A DNA stretch of 64,000 nucleotides from NCBI GenBank assembly GCA_019044685.2, contig JAGTXX020000005.1, positions 682,001 through 746,000 of the forward strand, read 5' to 3'. Shown piece by piece: positions 24,001 to 35,200 of the stretch. Below the pieces are notes generated by a model that was not told the DNA's origin, did not search any database, and worked only from the letters and a program-made list of their open reading frames with translations. The position numbers were made by a program, and so were the translations under genes. Within the stretch, counting starts at the first letter, position 1. Each line of letters opens with the position of its first letter. This DNA comes from Nannochloris sp. 'desiccata' (taxonomy: Eukaryota > Chlorophyta > Trebouxiophyceae > Chlorellales > Chlorellaceae).

Positions 24001-25618
24001 GCATACGATGTTGTCTTGGGTGAAAGGATCAATGGATGAAGATGAGCATTCCGCTATGATGTTGTCTATAAAGTCTGCTTCAAAGGCGACTGCGTTTGAA
24101 CAGTGGCTGGAAACGCAAGGCGTTGAAGGCAAAATTGGTGGTGGTGCGGGTGATGCTATCGGTGGGAAAGGAGGTGCAGGTGATTCTACCACGTTGACAC
24201 CTTCTGGGGTGGGCACATATGAAGATGAACAGCGTGAAGTGCTTGCTGAAGTCGCCAAATACCTAGCAAAGCAAGGCTTGTCTGCTGGCGGTGACGCTGG
24301 TGGTGGTGGTGGTATTGGTACGTCTATTGCAGGTGCTGGACCCTCGACGAACAACGCAAAACCTACCTCCACCACCGCCACTCCAGCTGTAGCTCCTCTC
24401 GCAGCAGATCCTGCCAGTGTGGCTGCGGATATAGCTCATTTTAGACCTGGTTGGGAAGATATTTTCAAATTAAATCAAAAGCAATTAGAAGCTGCGGTAC
24501 GTCGTGTCTCTGCCGATGCGACTTTAGAGCCACAAAGAAAGGCCTATTTGATTCAACATTTGATGGCGAGTAGGTATATCGTAGCGCAGCAAAAGAGAGC
24601 TGCGTTGGTGTCAAAAGGAGGCAGTGCTGGTGCTACACCAACTGTCGGTGGAACAACAACCAAGACAAATAGCGGTATTAGTGCTGGAGCACTCATTGAA
24701 CACCAACACCAACATCAGATTGCTTCTACGAATGAGGCTGTAGCTATGGATATCACAACTGCTGCTAATGCTTGTGAATCTACGGCACCTGGTGCAGCTG
24801 CACCACACATGCTGCCGGAGCAACCTACCAATGCAGGTACCGCCCCAGCTCCAATCACTTCCAGTCATAGGTATTTCCACGATCCATCTAACAACGTCCT
24901 CGGCTGCAAACATTACCGCCGGCGTGCCATCCTTGTCTCCCCCTGCTGCGGTGGTGAATACGTCTGTCGCCTGTGTCACGATGAAGCGGTACCTGGTCAT
25001 ACATTTGACCGCTATGCTGTGACCGAAATGCGTTGTATGGAATGTGGTACCAAACAACCCGTCAGCGCAGCATGCACAGCATGCAATGCCTCTATGGCAC
25101 GGTATTACTGTGGAATTTGTCATTTATTTGATGATGATCCTCATAGGGATATCTATCACTGCCCATTTTGTAATTTCTGTCGACGGGGCAAAGGACTCGG
25201 CGTTGATTCTTTCCATTGCATGTCATGCAACGCATGCATGTCATTAGAATTGTTTAATAAACATCGATGTACAGAACGTGCACTTGCTGGGACATGTCCT
25301 GTATGCTCGGATCCCCTTTTTGATTCTTCTGCTCCGATTAAAGAATTGCCATGTGGGCATTTCATGCATAGCATGTGCTTTGCTGCGTATACTAGATATT
25401 CGTATACATGCCCTGTGTGTTCCAAATCTCTAGGTGATATGGCTGTGTATTGGAAAATGATTGATACATTGTTGGAAGGGGAGGTACTGCCTGCTGAGTA
25501 TGCTTTGAGAAAGCAAAGCGTGAGGTGTAATGATTGTGCACAAGAGACAGAGGCGCCGTTTCATTTTGTATATCACAAGTGCGGTGGATGTGGTGGGTAT
25601 AATACACGTGTGGTGTAG
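21013..25618 (+). CDS. BTS: BRUTUS/HRZ-type hemerythrin RING E3 ubiquitin ligase
   Basis: Inferred exons 21013-21240, 21383-21454 and 21566-25618 (both introns phase 0, GT-AG) give 1450 residues. Three hemerythrin domains each show the diiron ligand pattern: YTHLHD / YKYHSSVEDEVVYPAL / HLAKEEHQLLP (about 15-250); FHQAIRSAL / FHSSSEDEIVFPAL / HMAREETEVLP (about 345-565); FHKALRREL / AHSSSEDEVIFPAL / HVRAEETELWP (about 731-931). The C terminus has the CHY zinc finger (GCKHYRRRA...CRLCHDE, from about 1205), CTCHY finger, a RING-H2 (CPVCSDPLF...CGHFMH...CPVCSKS) and a zinc ribbon. Such proteins bind iron and oxygen and degrade activators of iron uptake. The linkers are Gly/Ala-rich. The first two exons complete hemerythrin domain 1, so the three-exon model is well supported. 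Confidence 0.96.
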
Positions 25619-26327
25619 ATGTAGATAAAAATAAGTCGATTGAAGATTTAAATATCCTATACTTTAATTTGAAGAATTAATTTGCTCGAGTCAGTTGGAG
25701 TTGGTCGGTAGGGAGAACTGAGAAAATGGTTGTTACTACTATAATATTTTAATTTTGTTAAGAAATGGATTTCCTTCTTGTACTGCTAGATATTTCTTGT
25801 ATATGTTTGATTGACGTGTTTTGTACGTGTAAAGCTGCTTACTAACAGGCTGGAATTGATCAAATCTTTTTTATTTGAAGCAGCTGACTGCAAAATTTTC
25901 CTCTCCGAGTGCGAGCGCTCTAATAGAGGCGCTAAGGAGGCTGCGCTTCGGACCAAGGAGCTCTTCTTTGCTCCAAATCCACGCCACCCCATCGCTAAAT
26001 CAACTCATCATCATACTATAAATGTGCATAATATTTGCAGGTAAGCTTAGGAATAAGCGGTGCGGAGCCAATTATAACAATTGCAAAGTGAGGCCTGGTC
26101 ACTGATTGCGAACACTCACGTATACCAATCATTTTGGTTATCGTGCATATGGTTATAAACACTATTGCTAATATTGTGCAACATGCGTGACGTTATGCAG
26201 TGTAGTTTTTGCCCAAGATGCTTAATCCCCTCCCCAATGTTTTTTACAGGTTTTCTCCATACAGCCACTTGACTCGCTTGACTTCAACAAATAAATACAA
26301 GGATATAGGACTGCACACTTGAGGATC
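25619..26327. other. Intergenic with probable 5'-leader intron of the E2F gene
   Basis: These 709 bases hold the 3' end of BRUTUS and the leader of the E2F gene. A strong donor (TTGCAG|GTAAGC, 26040/26041) and a pyrimidine-tract acceptor (TTTTTTACAG ending at 26249) suggest a 209-nt leader intron; a joined reading frame across it stops before the E2F ATG. The frame at 25811-26044 lacks an ATG start and is not called a gene. Confidence 0.45.
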
Positions 26328-29231
26328 ATGTGTTCCACCGAAGGCGAGCCTTCTGGGGGATATCTTCCTTCATTAGCTGACAATTCTCCTCCAGCTGCAG
26401 AAACAACAATATCTCCTGTGCCCCACTTGGACGACGTTGCCAAGTCTCTGAAAGCACCCATACCAGAACACCTGTATCTGGAACACCCCCTTGCTACTGA
26501 ACAAGCTACTGAACCTGCTGGTGCTACTGCTCCTGGCGGGATGAAGCGTGGTCGGTCTCGTGGCAATCTTGAAGATGATACCTCAGCAGCAGAGCTCTTG
26601 CTTGGTATAGGAACCAAATCTGATGGGGGGAGTGGAGATTCTAAAGGCGGTGTTCAAGGAACTGCTGCGAAGGCAACAGCTGCCGCTGCCGCAGCAGCTG
26701 CTGCTGCCAAGGCAAAGGAAGAAAAAATAAATGCGAGTAATAGTGGTGGTGGAATTGGAGGTGCTGTTATCAGGCGTTCTAGTCGCCGTGGACCTAGTAG
26801 CGGTGTCAATCCCGCGGTAGTTGCAGCTTTAGCTGCTGAGAATTCCGGCAGTGATGAAGAAGTACAGCCTGTAGCTCCTTCGAGGCCTCGAGGCGGTCGT
26901 CCTTCAGCCGCCTCTAGCCGGGAAAAAGAAAAAGAACCAAGTGTTGTAATAAAAGAAGAAGCCCATGGTCCTCTTACCACTAAAACTGAAGGCGATACTA
27001 CAACAGCACTTACAACTACTGCTGTAGATAATGCTATGGATGCAAGCTCAATAGAAGCTGCCGCCAATGCAGCTGCTGCTGCCGCTGCTGCTGCTGCTGC
27101 CGCTGCTGCAACCTCCCACCCCATTGCTCCTATTTCCAGCGCAGACCTTGCAGCTGTTATGAATATGTCTCATGGATCTTTCTTACCTCCTGGAACTGGT
27201 GCAACAGGAGCACCACCAGCATCACTGCCGCCTACCCTTCCTGTAACAAATTCTCTCCCTGCAGGAGTCGGTCCTGCAACCATTGGTCTAGTAGACCCTA
27301 ACGCTGTTCAAAAATCTGAGCTAACTCTTCTTTGTGAACGTTTCCAATACCAATTCGGACATCTCCAACCTGATGGTAGCCCCACGCTTCTTATGCTGAA
27401 TGATGTCGCGGAAGCTCTGGGCGTCCCCCGTCGGCGTCTGTATGATGTGATCAATGTTTTTGAGGCTATTGAAGTAATGAAGCGAGTAGGGAAATTAATG
27501 TATGAGTTCTGTGGATATGATCATTTACCTGCATTATTAGAACAATTACATTCTGATGAGATCAATGGCCGTCCAGTTGAAGATAGAGTAAGAAAAGCAC
27601 CTGCAGCTGCCGCTGCTGCGCAAGCGGCTGCTGCTGCTGCTGCCGCTGCGGTAGTTGCTGAAGGAGGTGATGCTGCGGCAGCAGCAGCGGCAGCCGATGC
27701 TGCTGCTGCTGAGCAGTCAAACCCTGCTCAGGATCCACAACAACCTCCTCGAGGACAACCAGGTAGATCCAGCTCACATTCACTGTGGGTTTTATCTCGT
27801 CGGTTAGTGAGAATGATCTTGAGAAGTGATGTGGCCGTCTCGTTGACTGGAGCAGCAGCTGAGCTTGTCGGTCCAGGAGGCGTTCCAGACCCTACTCAAC
27901 ACCGTACACAAACTCAGATCACCGTTGAACGTCGTCTCTACGACATTGGCAGTATTTTATGCTCTTTGGGATTGGTAGAACGAGTCTATCTTAAGAAGAG
28001 GCAACCGGCCTTTGCGTGGATTTATGGGTGGCGTCCCGGGAATACTCATCAACCTCCTGAACTTGCAGTAGCTACCATGTCTCGTCAACCTGCCCCTCCT
28101 TTAGCTTTAATTCCTCGTCGACCTGAAGACGTCGGATCGAGGCAAGGACGTCGAGGTGGTCGCGGGGGAGGTGGTGGCTCTGGTGGTGGAAAACGCCAAA
28201 AACTTGATCAAGCGGCTGCTCAAGCTGCGGCAGCGACTGCAGCTGCTCAAGCTGCTGCCTTTCAACAAATGGCGAATCCGTTTCCTTTTGGTGCATTTAC
28301 TATGCCTGGTATGGGTGGGTTCCCAGCAATGGGGGGTCTCCCTGGCCTCGATCCTACTTCAGCTGCTGCTGGCGGGGATAAGAATACTCAGTTGGCTATC
28401 TCTCAATATATGAATAGCCCTGCTTTTTTTATGAGCATGGGTATAGGTATGATGCCCGGCGCAGAAATGAGTAGTATGGGAGTAGGGGGTGCTCCAGGTG
28501 GCGGTGGTGTTCTTCCCAGTCAAGATGGGTCGGTGAACATAAATATGAATATGAATACTGCCGTTGCTGGCAATGGCAGTGCATTTCCACCAATGCCAGG
28601 TGTTGATATGGCAGCAATGGCTGCTGCGTTTGCAGCAGATCCTCAACAACAACAACAACAATTACAACTGCAAATGCAACAGATGCCTAAAGTAGAAGGC
28701 GACGCTGGTCAACAACAACAGTTTGGGGGCAATAATGCAAATAACACCCCCACCACTGCTGCTATGGATCCAGCTACAATCGCTGCATTTGATCCAATGA
28801 GTGCAGCAATGATGTCTGCTGCTATGTGGGGCCAGCCACAAGTGATGATGAACCCTGCAATGGTGCAATTTCAACAACAGGCAGCAGCAGCAGCTGCTTT
28901 TGGCGGGCAACAACAGCAACAGCAACAAGGAGGTACAGGAGTAAAAGATGGTGGTGGTCAAGAAGGTGATGGTACTGATCCTGCTACTACTGCTAATCAA
29001 GGAGGTGTAGGTGCAGATGCTCAAGGGTATGGAGGAGGAACTGAAGAGGAGAATGCGGCAGCAATGGCTGCTGCTGCCGCCGCAGCTGCAGCGCAGTTTC
29101 AACTGTACGGAGGTATGCTGCTTCCTGGGATGATGCAAGTTTCTGGAATGGGAGCTATAGCTGGAGGAGAGCAGCAGAAACAGCAGCAGCAAGAGGAAGA
29201 AAGGGCAGGTGGTGGTGATGAGAATGGGTGA
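26328..29231 (+). CDS. Atypical E2F (E2F7/8 or DEL type) with two DNA-binding domains
   Basis: From ATG 26328 the single coding exon gives 967 residues. Two winged-helix E2F DNA-binding domains are visible: the first (about 327-400) contains LNDVAEALGVPRRRLYDVIN, the second (about 484-567) contains ERRLYDIGSILCSLGLVERV followed by FAWIYGW. The doubled domain without a DP-dimerisation leucine zipper marks the atypical group, which binds DNA without DP and represses cell-cycle and endocycle genes (E2F7/8, plant DEL). The rest is low complexity: several poly-Ala runs of 8-13, Gly/Met-rich and poly-Gln stretches toward the C terminus. TGTAA motifs at 29303 and 29309 follow the stop. Domain identity is firm; the long tails are of unknown function. 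Confidence 0.88.
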   Translation: MCSTEGEPSGGYLPSLADNSPPAAETTISPVPHLDDVAKSLKAPIPEHLYLEHPLATEQATEPAGATAPGGMKRGRSRGNLEDDTSAAELLLGIGTKSDGGSGDSKGGVQGTAAKATAAAAAAAAAAKAKEEKINASNSGGGIGGAVIRRSSRRGPSSGVNPAVVAALAAENSGSDEEVQPVAPSRPRGGRPSAASSREKEKEPSVVIKEEAHGPLTTKTEGDTTTALTTTAVDNAMDASSIEAAANAAAAAAAAAAAAAATSHPIAPISSADLAAVMNMSHGSFLPPGTGATGAPPASLPPTLPVTNSLPAGVGPATIGLVDPNAVQKSELTLLCERFQYQFGHLQPDGSPTLLMLNDVAEALGVPRRRLYDVINVFEAIEVMKRVGKLMYEFCGYDHLPALLEQLHSDEINGRPVEDRVRKAPAAAAAAQAAAAAAAAAVVAEGGDAAAAAAAADAAAAEQSNPAQDPQQPPRGQPGRSSSHSLWVLSRRLVRMILRSDVAVSLTGAAAELVGPGGVPDPTQHRTQTQITVERRLYDIGSILCSLGLVERVYLKKRQPAFAWIYGWRPGNTHQPPELAVATMSRQPAPPLALIPRRPEDVGSRQGRRGGRGGGGGSGGGKRQKLDQAAAQAAAATAAAQAAAFQQMANPFPFGAFTMPGMGGFPAMGGLPGLDPTSAAAGGDKNTQLAISQYMNSPAFFMSMGIGMMPGAEMSSMGVGGAPGGGGVLPSQDGSVNINMNMNTAVAGNGSAFPPMPGVDMAAMAAAFAADPQQQQQQLQLQMQQMPKVEGDAGQQQQFGGNNANNTPTTAAMDPATIAAFDPMSAAMMSAAMWGQPQVMMNPAMVQFQQQAAAAAAFGGQQQQQQQGGTGVKDGGGQEGDGTDPATTANQGGVGADAQGYGGGTEEENAAAMAAAAAAAAAQFQLYGGMLLPGMMQVSGMGAIAGGEQQKQQQQEEERAGGGDENG

Positions 29232-29598
29232 TGAAAAGGAAACCGTCGCTGGTGCTGCTGTGAAAACTGATTGAATAGTATTAGAGATTTAAATCAAAAA
29301 GGTGTAATTGTAAAGAGATACAAGTTACCTAGTATCTAACTAGAATACTACCCTACCCATTTTACGTATCGTATTGACTGAAAATAAGAAAATAACACGA
29401 GTCTATGGATTGATTGTAACCGTTTTTTTGTTTTTTTTTTGTTTTTTTTCCTTCCCGCTGTCAATATTCCTGAGGATGGTCAAAAAGAAGAAAAAATGTC
29501 CTGTCAAATAAAAAAATTTTGGTGGTAGGTGTTGGCCTTGAAGAGTTTTAAGTCGACGGATGCTGCCCTTCATCCCATCGGTAAACAGTCTATTATAC
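29232..29598. other. Intergenic, convergent 3' ends
   Basis: 3' flanks of the E2F gene (plus) and the Cys-rich gene (minus), with TGTAA at 29303-29307 and a dense T-run around 29422-29450. No gene is seen. Confidence 0.45.
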
Positions 29599-30882
29599 TT
29601 ATACCCCTTTACAACTGCCATTAACGGGTTTACCACCATTGTAGCACTGCAGATGAAGTAAATGAAGCATGTGTGTGTGTGTGCGTTAGAAACAAAGGGG
29701 GCGAAATTAAACTGAATAAAAAAGAAAGAAGCTGATTTAAATATCAACGCAACATACCTTGTCGCAAGGGCCCTTGACACACGAAGCACATAACCTGTCA
29801 GGACAGTTTTTGCAGCCGCCTTTTCCATCAGGTCCTTTTCCAGCAGGGCACTGCATGTAAAAATATAAGAAGGAACGGGGTTGAGGAACGTGGGGCGGAG
29901 GTGAATTTAAAGAGCAATTGAATAGAGGAAAAGAGAGCGCTTACCACAACGACTCCATTGTCACAAGAAGCAGCACCAGGACGACATTTAACACACTTCC
30001 CTTTCTGTACACCGTAACCTCCATTACATTGTGTGCAGGTTACAAGATTTGAAGCACAGTAATAGCAATTAGGGGTTTTGCACTTGGTGCACTTGCCATT
30101 CTTGGCAAGACCATAAAAAGGTGTGCACTGTAAAACAAAGAAGAAGAAAAATATTTTAAAGACATTTACAGAAGCAAAGTGACTGCAGTATAATGCAGAA
30201 CTAGTTGATCATATGCACTTGTTCGTTTCTTACCGTCTTGCAAGTATTTGGCTTGGTACAAATATCACAGTTTGCTGAGCATTTCACACACGACTTTTTA
30301 TCCCGAGTTAAAGAATAACCGTCCTCGCACTGCAATTGTTTTGAAATTGAAGACGTATATTGGGATTGATAGATAATTCCACATTCTACAGTGGATAAGG
30401 ATTTTCTACAGGTTTTGGACACGTTTCGATTAATTACAAGACGAAGAAAGGAAGAAAGGAAGAAAACTCACCTCGAAACAGGAATTATTGCCATCATAAC
30501 TGTCTTCGCAGTTAGGAATTGCAGGCTTGTTGAAGATTTTGCAGACGGCAACATTACCATCACAGTTGAAACAGTTTCTAACTTTGCATTTGTTGCATTG
30601 GGTATTGTCATCGGAGAGTCCATAGCCTGCGGCGCACTGCAAGCTGTGGCGGGGGGTGGGTGGGTGGAAGGAGCAAAAAGAAAAATGAGAGGGAGAAAAG
30701 AAAGAGCACGACGCCGATAACAAAATTATTCAAGTTAATCTTACATCATCGCAACTTCCGTTGTTAGCGTCGCAGCAATTCGCAACAGAGCCATCAGAGC
30801 CATCGCCACAGTCGGAAGCATGAGCAGTGATGGCAAAGGCGAGAAATACCACCAAGGTACTCTTTAAGTTGAAGCAACTCAT
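29599..30882 (-). CDS. Secreted Cys-rich repeat protein (furin/growth-factor-receptor-like repeats), six exons
   Basis: Built by hand; most of its exons are too short to stand out as open frames. Exons: 30882-30745, 30636-30472, 30329-30234, 30127-29945, 29850-29758 and 29646-29599 (240 residues). All introns are GT-AG and phase 0, and every exon after the first begins with the Cys codon TGC directly behind CAG. The N terminus is a clear signal peptide (LVVFLAFAITAHA). The mature part is packed with CxxC units such as CNKCKVRNCFNC, CVKCSANCDIC and CTKCKTPNCYYC, with CxxGY turns. This pattern resembles furin-like, insulin-like growth-factor-binding and other extracellular Cys-rich repeats of protists. 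There is no membrane anchor. Ligand and function are unknown. Confidence 0.82.
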
Positions 30883-31296
30883 ACTGATACGTCGAGCGTG
30901 TCGCTATGCGATTAAGAATGGACAACTAAAGAGTGATTGCTGCAAGTTGCAAAGAGTTCCATTTCAGAAACACACACTACGCAATGTCGTGTCTCGATGC
31001 CAATTTCGAAATATTCGTTCTGAAACAAAGAATTCTTTGCTACTGGCAAGCACTGTGTCCTATATTACAGCATGCACACTGCACGTCTGAGTCAATAACA
31101 CGCTCGATAGCAAAAGCGTAAGGTTACGCTATTATCATGATCTGGGTTTTGAAAATGTATTGCTCCGTTGGGTCGACTTTACAATTTTAGGTACCCTTTT
31201 TCTATATTAGAAGGCATATTCTGTTTTGTAAACGATTTCAACATACAAAAATTGGGTGATGCTGTTCACAGAAATAGATAAATTTCAGTATTAAAT

Positions 31297-31313
31297 AGAG
31301 ATGGGTCTTAAGA
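31297..31313 (+). repeat. 17-bp direct repeat, left copy
   Basis: It matches 32035-32051 at 16 of 17 positions. It may be a target-site duplication or remnant of a repeat bounding the 721 bases between the copies. Confidence 0.6.
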
Positions 31314-32034
31314 TTTCAGATTTCAGATTAAGTCATCTGGGTTTTGGAATTGTATGAATCTGCGGCTATCTGAACGTAGTTGTGCTTTACTGTGCTACTA
31401 TACGCTCGTTCTTTTCTGTGCCCTTATGCGTTGCTGCAGAAAAGCACAGATTGATTTCAAGGCAAGAGTGCAGATTGCACTTTTCTGCACTGGCTCCGCT
31501 CTGGCACAACCACAGAATAACGCGAACTTGCGCAACATATTCGTAACGATTTTTGTAGGAAATCGTACAGAAATTATGTAAGGAATAAGGAAGAAAAGAA
31601 AGGAAGAGGATGAAATCAAAAAGGAGGAGGGGCGACGGTCTAAGAATGAAAACCTACCGCCTACTTTATGACGGAGACCTCGAATATGAGGTCCTTGCCT
31701 CGTAATTCCTGATGGAATTTGAATTATAAGGAATTTAATATCTTTATAAAGCGCCGATTCTGTAGCAGCGCAGAATGGCACTCTTCCTTTCGCTTGCGGT
31801 AATCTGTGTTTTTTGGGGTGGTTTTTCTGCACCGGCCGCAAAAAAATTACAGGATAAAAATGCAGCGCCGCGGATTCCCGCAGCCTGCACCGGTGCTTTT
31901 TTGCTGTTCTTTGTAATTTTGCAAATAAATACGGGTGCAAGTAAATATATTGCTGCTTTTTCTGCGGCTTTCTGCTTATGCACAAATTCACACCTTCCAC
32001 AAAACCTAGAGTTACTTTAAGTTACTCTAAGAGC

Positions 32035-32051
32035 AGAGGTGGGTCTTAAGA
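32035..32051 (+). repeat. 17-bp direct repeat, right copy
   Basis: Partner of 31297-31313; see that entry. Confidence 0.6.
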
Positions 32052-32275
32052 ATACTTCACGTGAGGAGTTTAGAAGGGGAACATGACTTTTAATTCTGAT
32101 GCATTGTAATTCTACATATAGATTATTACTGTAGATTATTTGATTTGAGCTGAAAATATGAAAGTAGTGCCAGTTTGTGTGGCTAGAGCCCTAAGTCACG
32201 GGCAGTAATGATTTAAACTTTAAATTTCACTGTAATTGGACGTTGTTGACAATCGAGGGGCTTATAGGTGGCGCA

Positions 32276-35200
32276 ATGGAGCCTCCAGAGACTGTCACGT
32301 TGTCAATTGATGGCCTACCCTTCAAAGCTCCGAGCCTAGACAAGGTAAACTTCCCTCTTTGAATCCTAAATAATGCAACTCTACCCCCTCATATGAAACA
32401 GATTCCATCTAATTTCAAGCTTTGCCTACCCTTAGTTATTGATTTCACTACATTATGCACCCAATACCAACGCACATTGTCCTCTATCAATACAGGTTAT
32501 GGAAATCAAGTCTCTTCAAGAGCAATTGTCATCGGCCGAAGCAGCACTAAAACAAGAACGCGATCGCGCAGATTTGCTCGCTGCAGAAATTCAGCGGTTA
32601 CGCATCGCCGCATCTTCAGGACATAATAGCCCAGCTACATTCCCATCTTCGCCTTGTGGAGCTGCCCCTACATCCCCAGCATCTCCTCACCAAAATCAAC
32701 AGAACACAACATCCCGCTTTGACCTTACCAATGGCAACAATAGCAATAATGGAGTACCTTCCCTCCCATCAGCTGATACAAACACAGATATGGTCCTCGT
32801 CCCCCGTGCTACTCTCGAAATGCTTTATCTAAAAGAACGGGCAATGGACGCAGTTAAAGAAGGAATTACAATCGCTGATGCTCAGGCGCCCGACATGCCT
32901 TTGGTCTATGTAAACCAAGGCTTTGCTCGATTAACTGGCTATCCAGTGGAAGCATTTAGCTTAGGGAAGAATTGTAGATTTCTACAAGGACCTGGAACAG
33001 AGGAGGAAGAGGTGCAACGATTGAGTCAGGCTGTCAAATCTGGCCAGGCGATTGTCGTTCAAATAACTAATTATAAAAGAAATGGCAATCCATTTTTGAA
33101 TTATTTATCTCTAACCCCAGTACACGATGACAGGGGTACATTAACCCACTATGTTGGTATCCAAGCAGATATCACTGAGCTGGTGCTACGTAGGAAGGCT
33201 GAATTAGCAGCAAAGCATGCAGCAGTAGAAGCAGCAGCTGCTACAGAGGCAAAATCTCAATTTTTAGCGAGGATGTCACATGAAATTCGAACTCCATTGA
33301 ACGGAATGATCGCTGTAGGCCAGTTATTAGCAGATACAAAGCTCACTGCAGCTCAATGGGATCTTGTCAACACGATTCGATGCTCTGGAGAAGCCCTTCT
33401 CACCCTGATCACCGATATTCTAGATTTCTCAAAGATTGAAGCGAATAAAATGGTGCTCTCTTCCGTTCCATTTGCATTAGAATCTACCATAGAAGCTGCT
33501 ATGGAAATTGCGGGGCTACATGCAGTTAGAAAGAGATTGCAAGCTGCCTACCATGTTGCCCCTGATGTTCCAGCCTGGGTCGTCGGAGATGCTCAGCGGT
33601 TACAGCAAGTATTGTTGAATATATTAAACAATGCATTAAAATTTACTGAAGCAGGTGAAGTGTTGCTAGAAGTATGGGTACAACCTGTTCTAACAGGAAT
33701 ATCTCGCAGTCCTTCTACAAAAGAAGTTTTTAGCAACACTGCCAATGCCAATACACCTGGTACTGCAACCACGACGACACCAGCACCGCTAGATGATAAT
33801 CAGAATGAGAATGAGAATGGAGAGTACGAAATTCATTTTAGTGTACGGGATACTGGAATTGGCATTAGTAGAGCAGATCTCATTCGACTTTTTCAATCAT
33901 TTTCGCAAGTTGACGCCTCTCCTACTCGTCGTTTTGGCGGCTCTGGCCTCGGTTTAGCCATCAGTCAGAAACTTTCTGAAGCAATGGGTGGTCGTATGTG
34001 GGCTGAATCTGCTGGGTTAGGCCGTGGGAGTGCCTTTAGATGGTGTATAAAGACTAAAAAGGCAACTGAGAGTGATATAAACACCGCAAAATTGAATAGA
34101 AACGGTGGTTGGGGTCGCCATTTATCTTCTCATTCTATGAATGGTGGTCATAGTGGTGTTTCTACTGGAGATATAGATGAATGTGATGTTTCTAGTGTTT
34201 TACGAGGTAAAAAAGTGTTGTTGGTAGAGCCTTGTGATATGGTCCGACAAGTTATGTTGTTAGCACTAAGGCAATGGGGGTGCGATGTTTGTGCTGTAGA
34301 AAGTGAGCGCGCTGCTGTCGCTAAATTACAATTACGACCAGGTCAAGCACCAGCTACACCGACACCATCGACCCCTGCATCTGCATCTAGGGTGCTTAGT
34401 GGAGAGAAGAGCAGATTATCGCTAGCCAAAGCAGCGGGAGTTGAATTACGAGATGCTTTGGCAGCGAGTGCTGCCTGTAGTGGTCCGTTCGATGTTGTCG
34501 TGCTAGATGTAGATCACTCTGCAGTGCTACATGCACTCATGGAGTCATGTAATGCTACAGAAGCACAAAAGGTGGTGTTTTTAGGATGGCCGGGGCAAGG
34601 AAACCCTGAAGATGACGAAGAAAATAAATATCTAAGTGAGGAAGAGCAGCAAGTACACCGCCAACAAAAACGGCAGCAACACCAAGCAGAAAATGATAGC
34701 GCATTAAAAGCTAGTAGCAGCAGAAGTAGATCTTTACCGACAGAAGCTGCTCCTCCAGCCTATGCTTCAGGCGCTTTAGAACCTATACAAGCTGTTGCTC
34801 TACCTCCTAAGATCCTTACAGATCCTTCAATAGCAATAACAACTACTACTACAAAAGTGGGAATAACAGCAGCAGCTGGAACAGACGGAGAGGAATTTAG
34901 TGGTGCGTTAAGTGGGAATGATCGGCGCCAACTAGGGTATGTGGTAGTCTCAAGGCCTGTTAGGCAAGGGAGACTTCGATTAGGTCTCCAAGAAGTTCTC
35001 GATATGGAGATTGTGGATCATAAAATAACAAGTAATAATTCGCTGCCGTGCTCTCCAAGTGCTGCTGCTTCTGCTGCTTCTGCTGCTGCTTCTGCTGCTG
35101 CGGGTGGTGGTGGTGGTGGTGGTGGTGGTGGCAGTTCCACTGGCAGCCCCTGCAAGGCACAGGCCCCTAATGGAGTCTCTTCACCTACCGCTCGGAAAAA

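Larger units (their letters stand above)
30883..32275. other. 1.4-kb intergenic region, possible small insertion
   Basis: No supported gene. It separates divergent genes, so the outer parts are promoters. A 17-base sequence (AGAGATGGGTCTTAAGA, one mismatch) occurs in direct orientation at 31297-31313 and 32035-32051. Near 31435-31490 TGCAGAAAAGCACAG is followed by an inverted near-copy, giving a hairpin. A short motif, ATCTGGGTTTTG plus TGTAT, occurs near 31139 and again near 31334. A 200-codon frame on the minus strand (31398-32000) has no recognisable domain. Confidence 0.5.

Noticed and set aside
23725..24381. 218-codon open frame opposite BRUTUS
   Set aside because: It is antisense to a firm coding region, low in complexity and without motifs.
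25811..26044. Small protein gene between BRUTUS and E2F
   Set aside because: There is no ATG in the frame; it ends at a strong splice donor and is better explained as leader sequence of the E2F gene.
28662..29192. Antisense open frame opposite the E2F tail
   Set aside because: Leu/Ser/His/Cys runs are the mirror of Gln/Ala-rich codons on the coding strand.
31398..32000. 200-codon minus-strand open frame
   Set aside because: Basic, Cys- and Phe-rich sequence with no domain, signal or conserved motif. It lies in a repeat-containing intergenic region and overlaps several other open frames.
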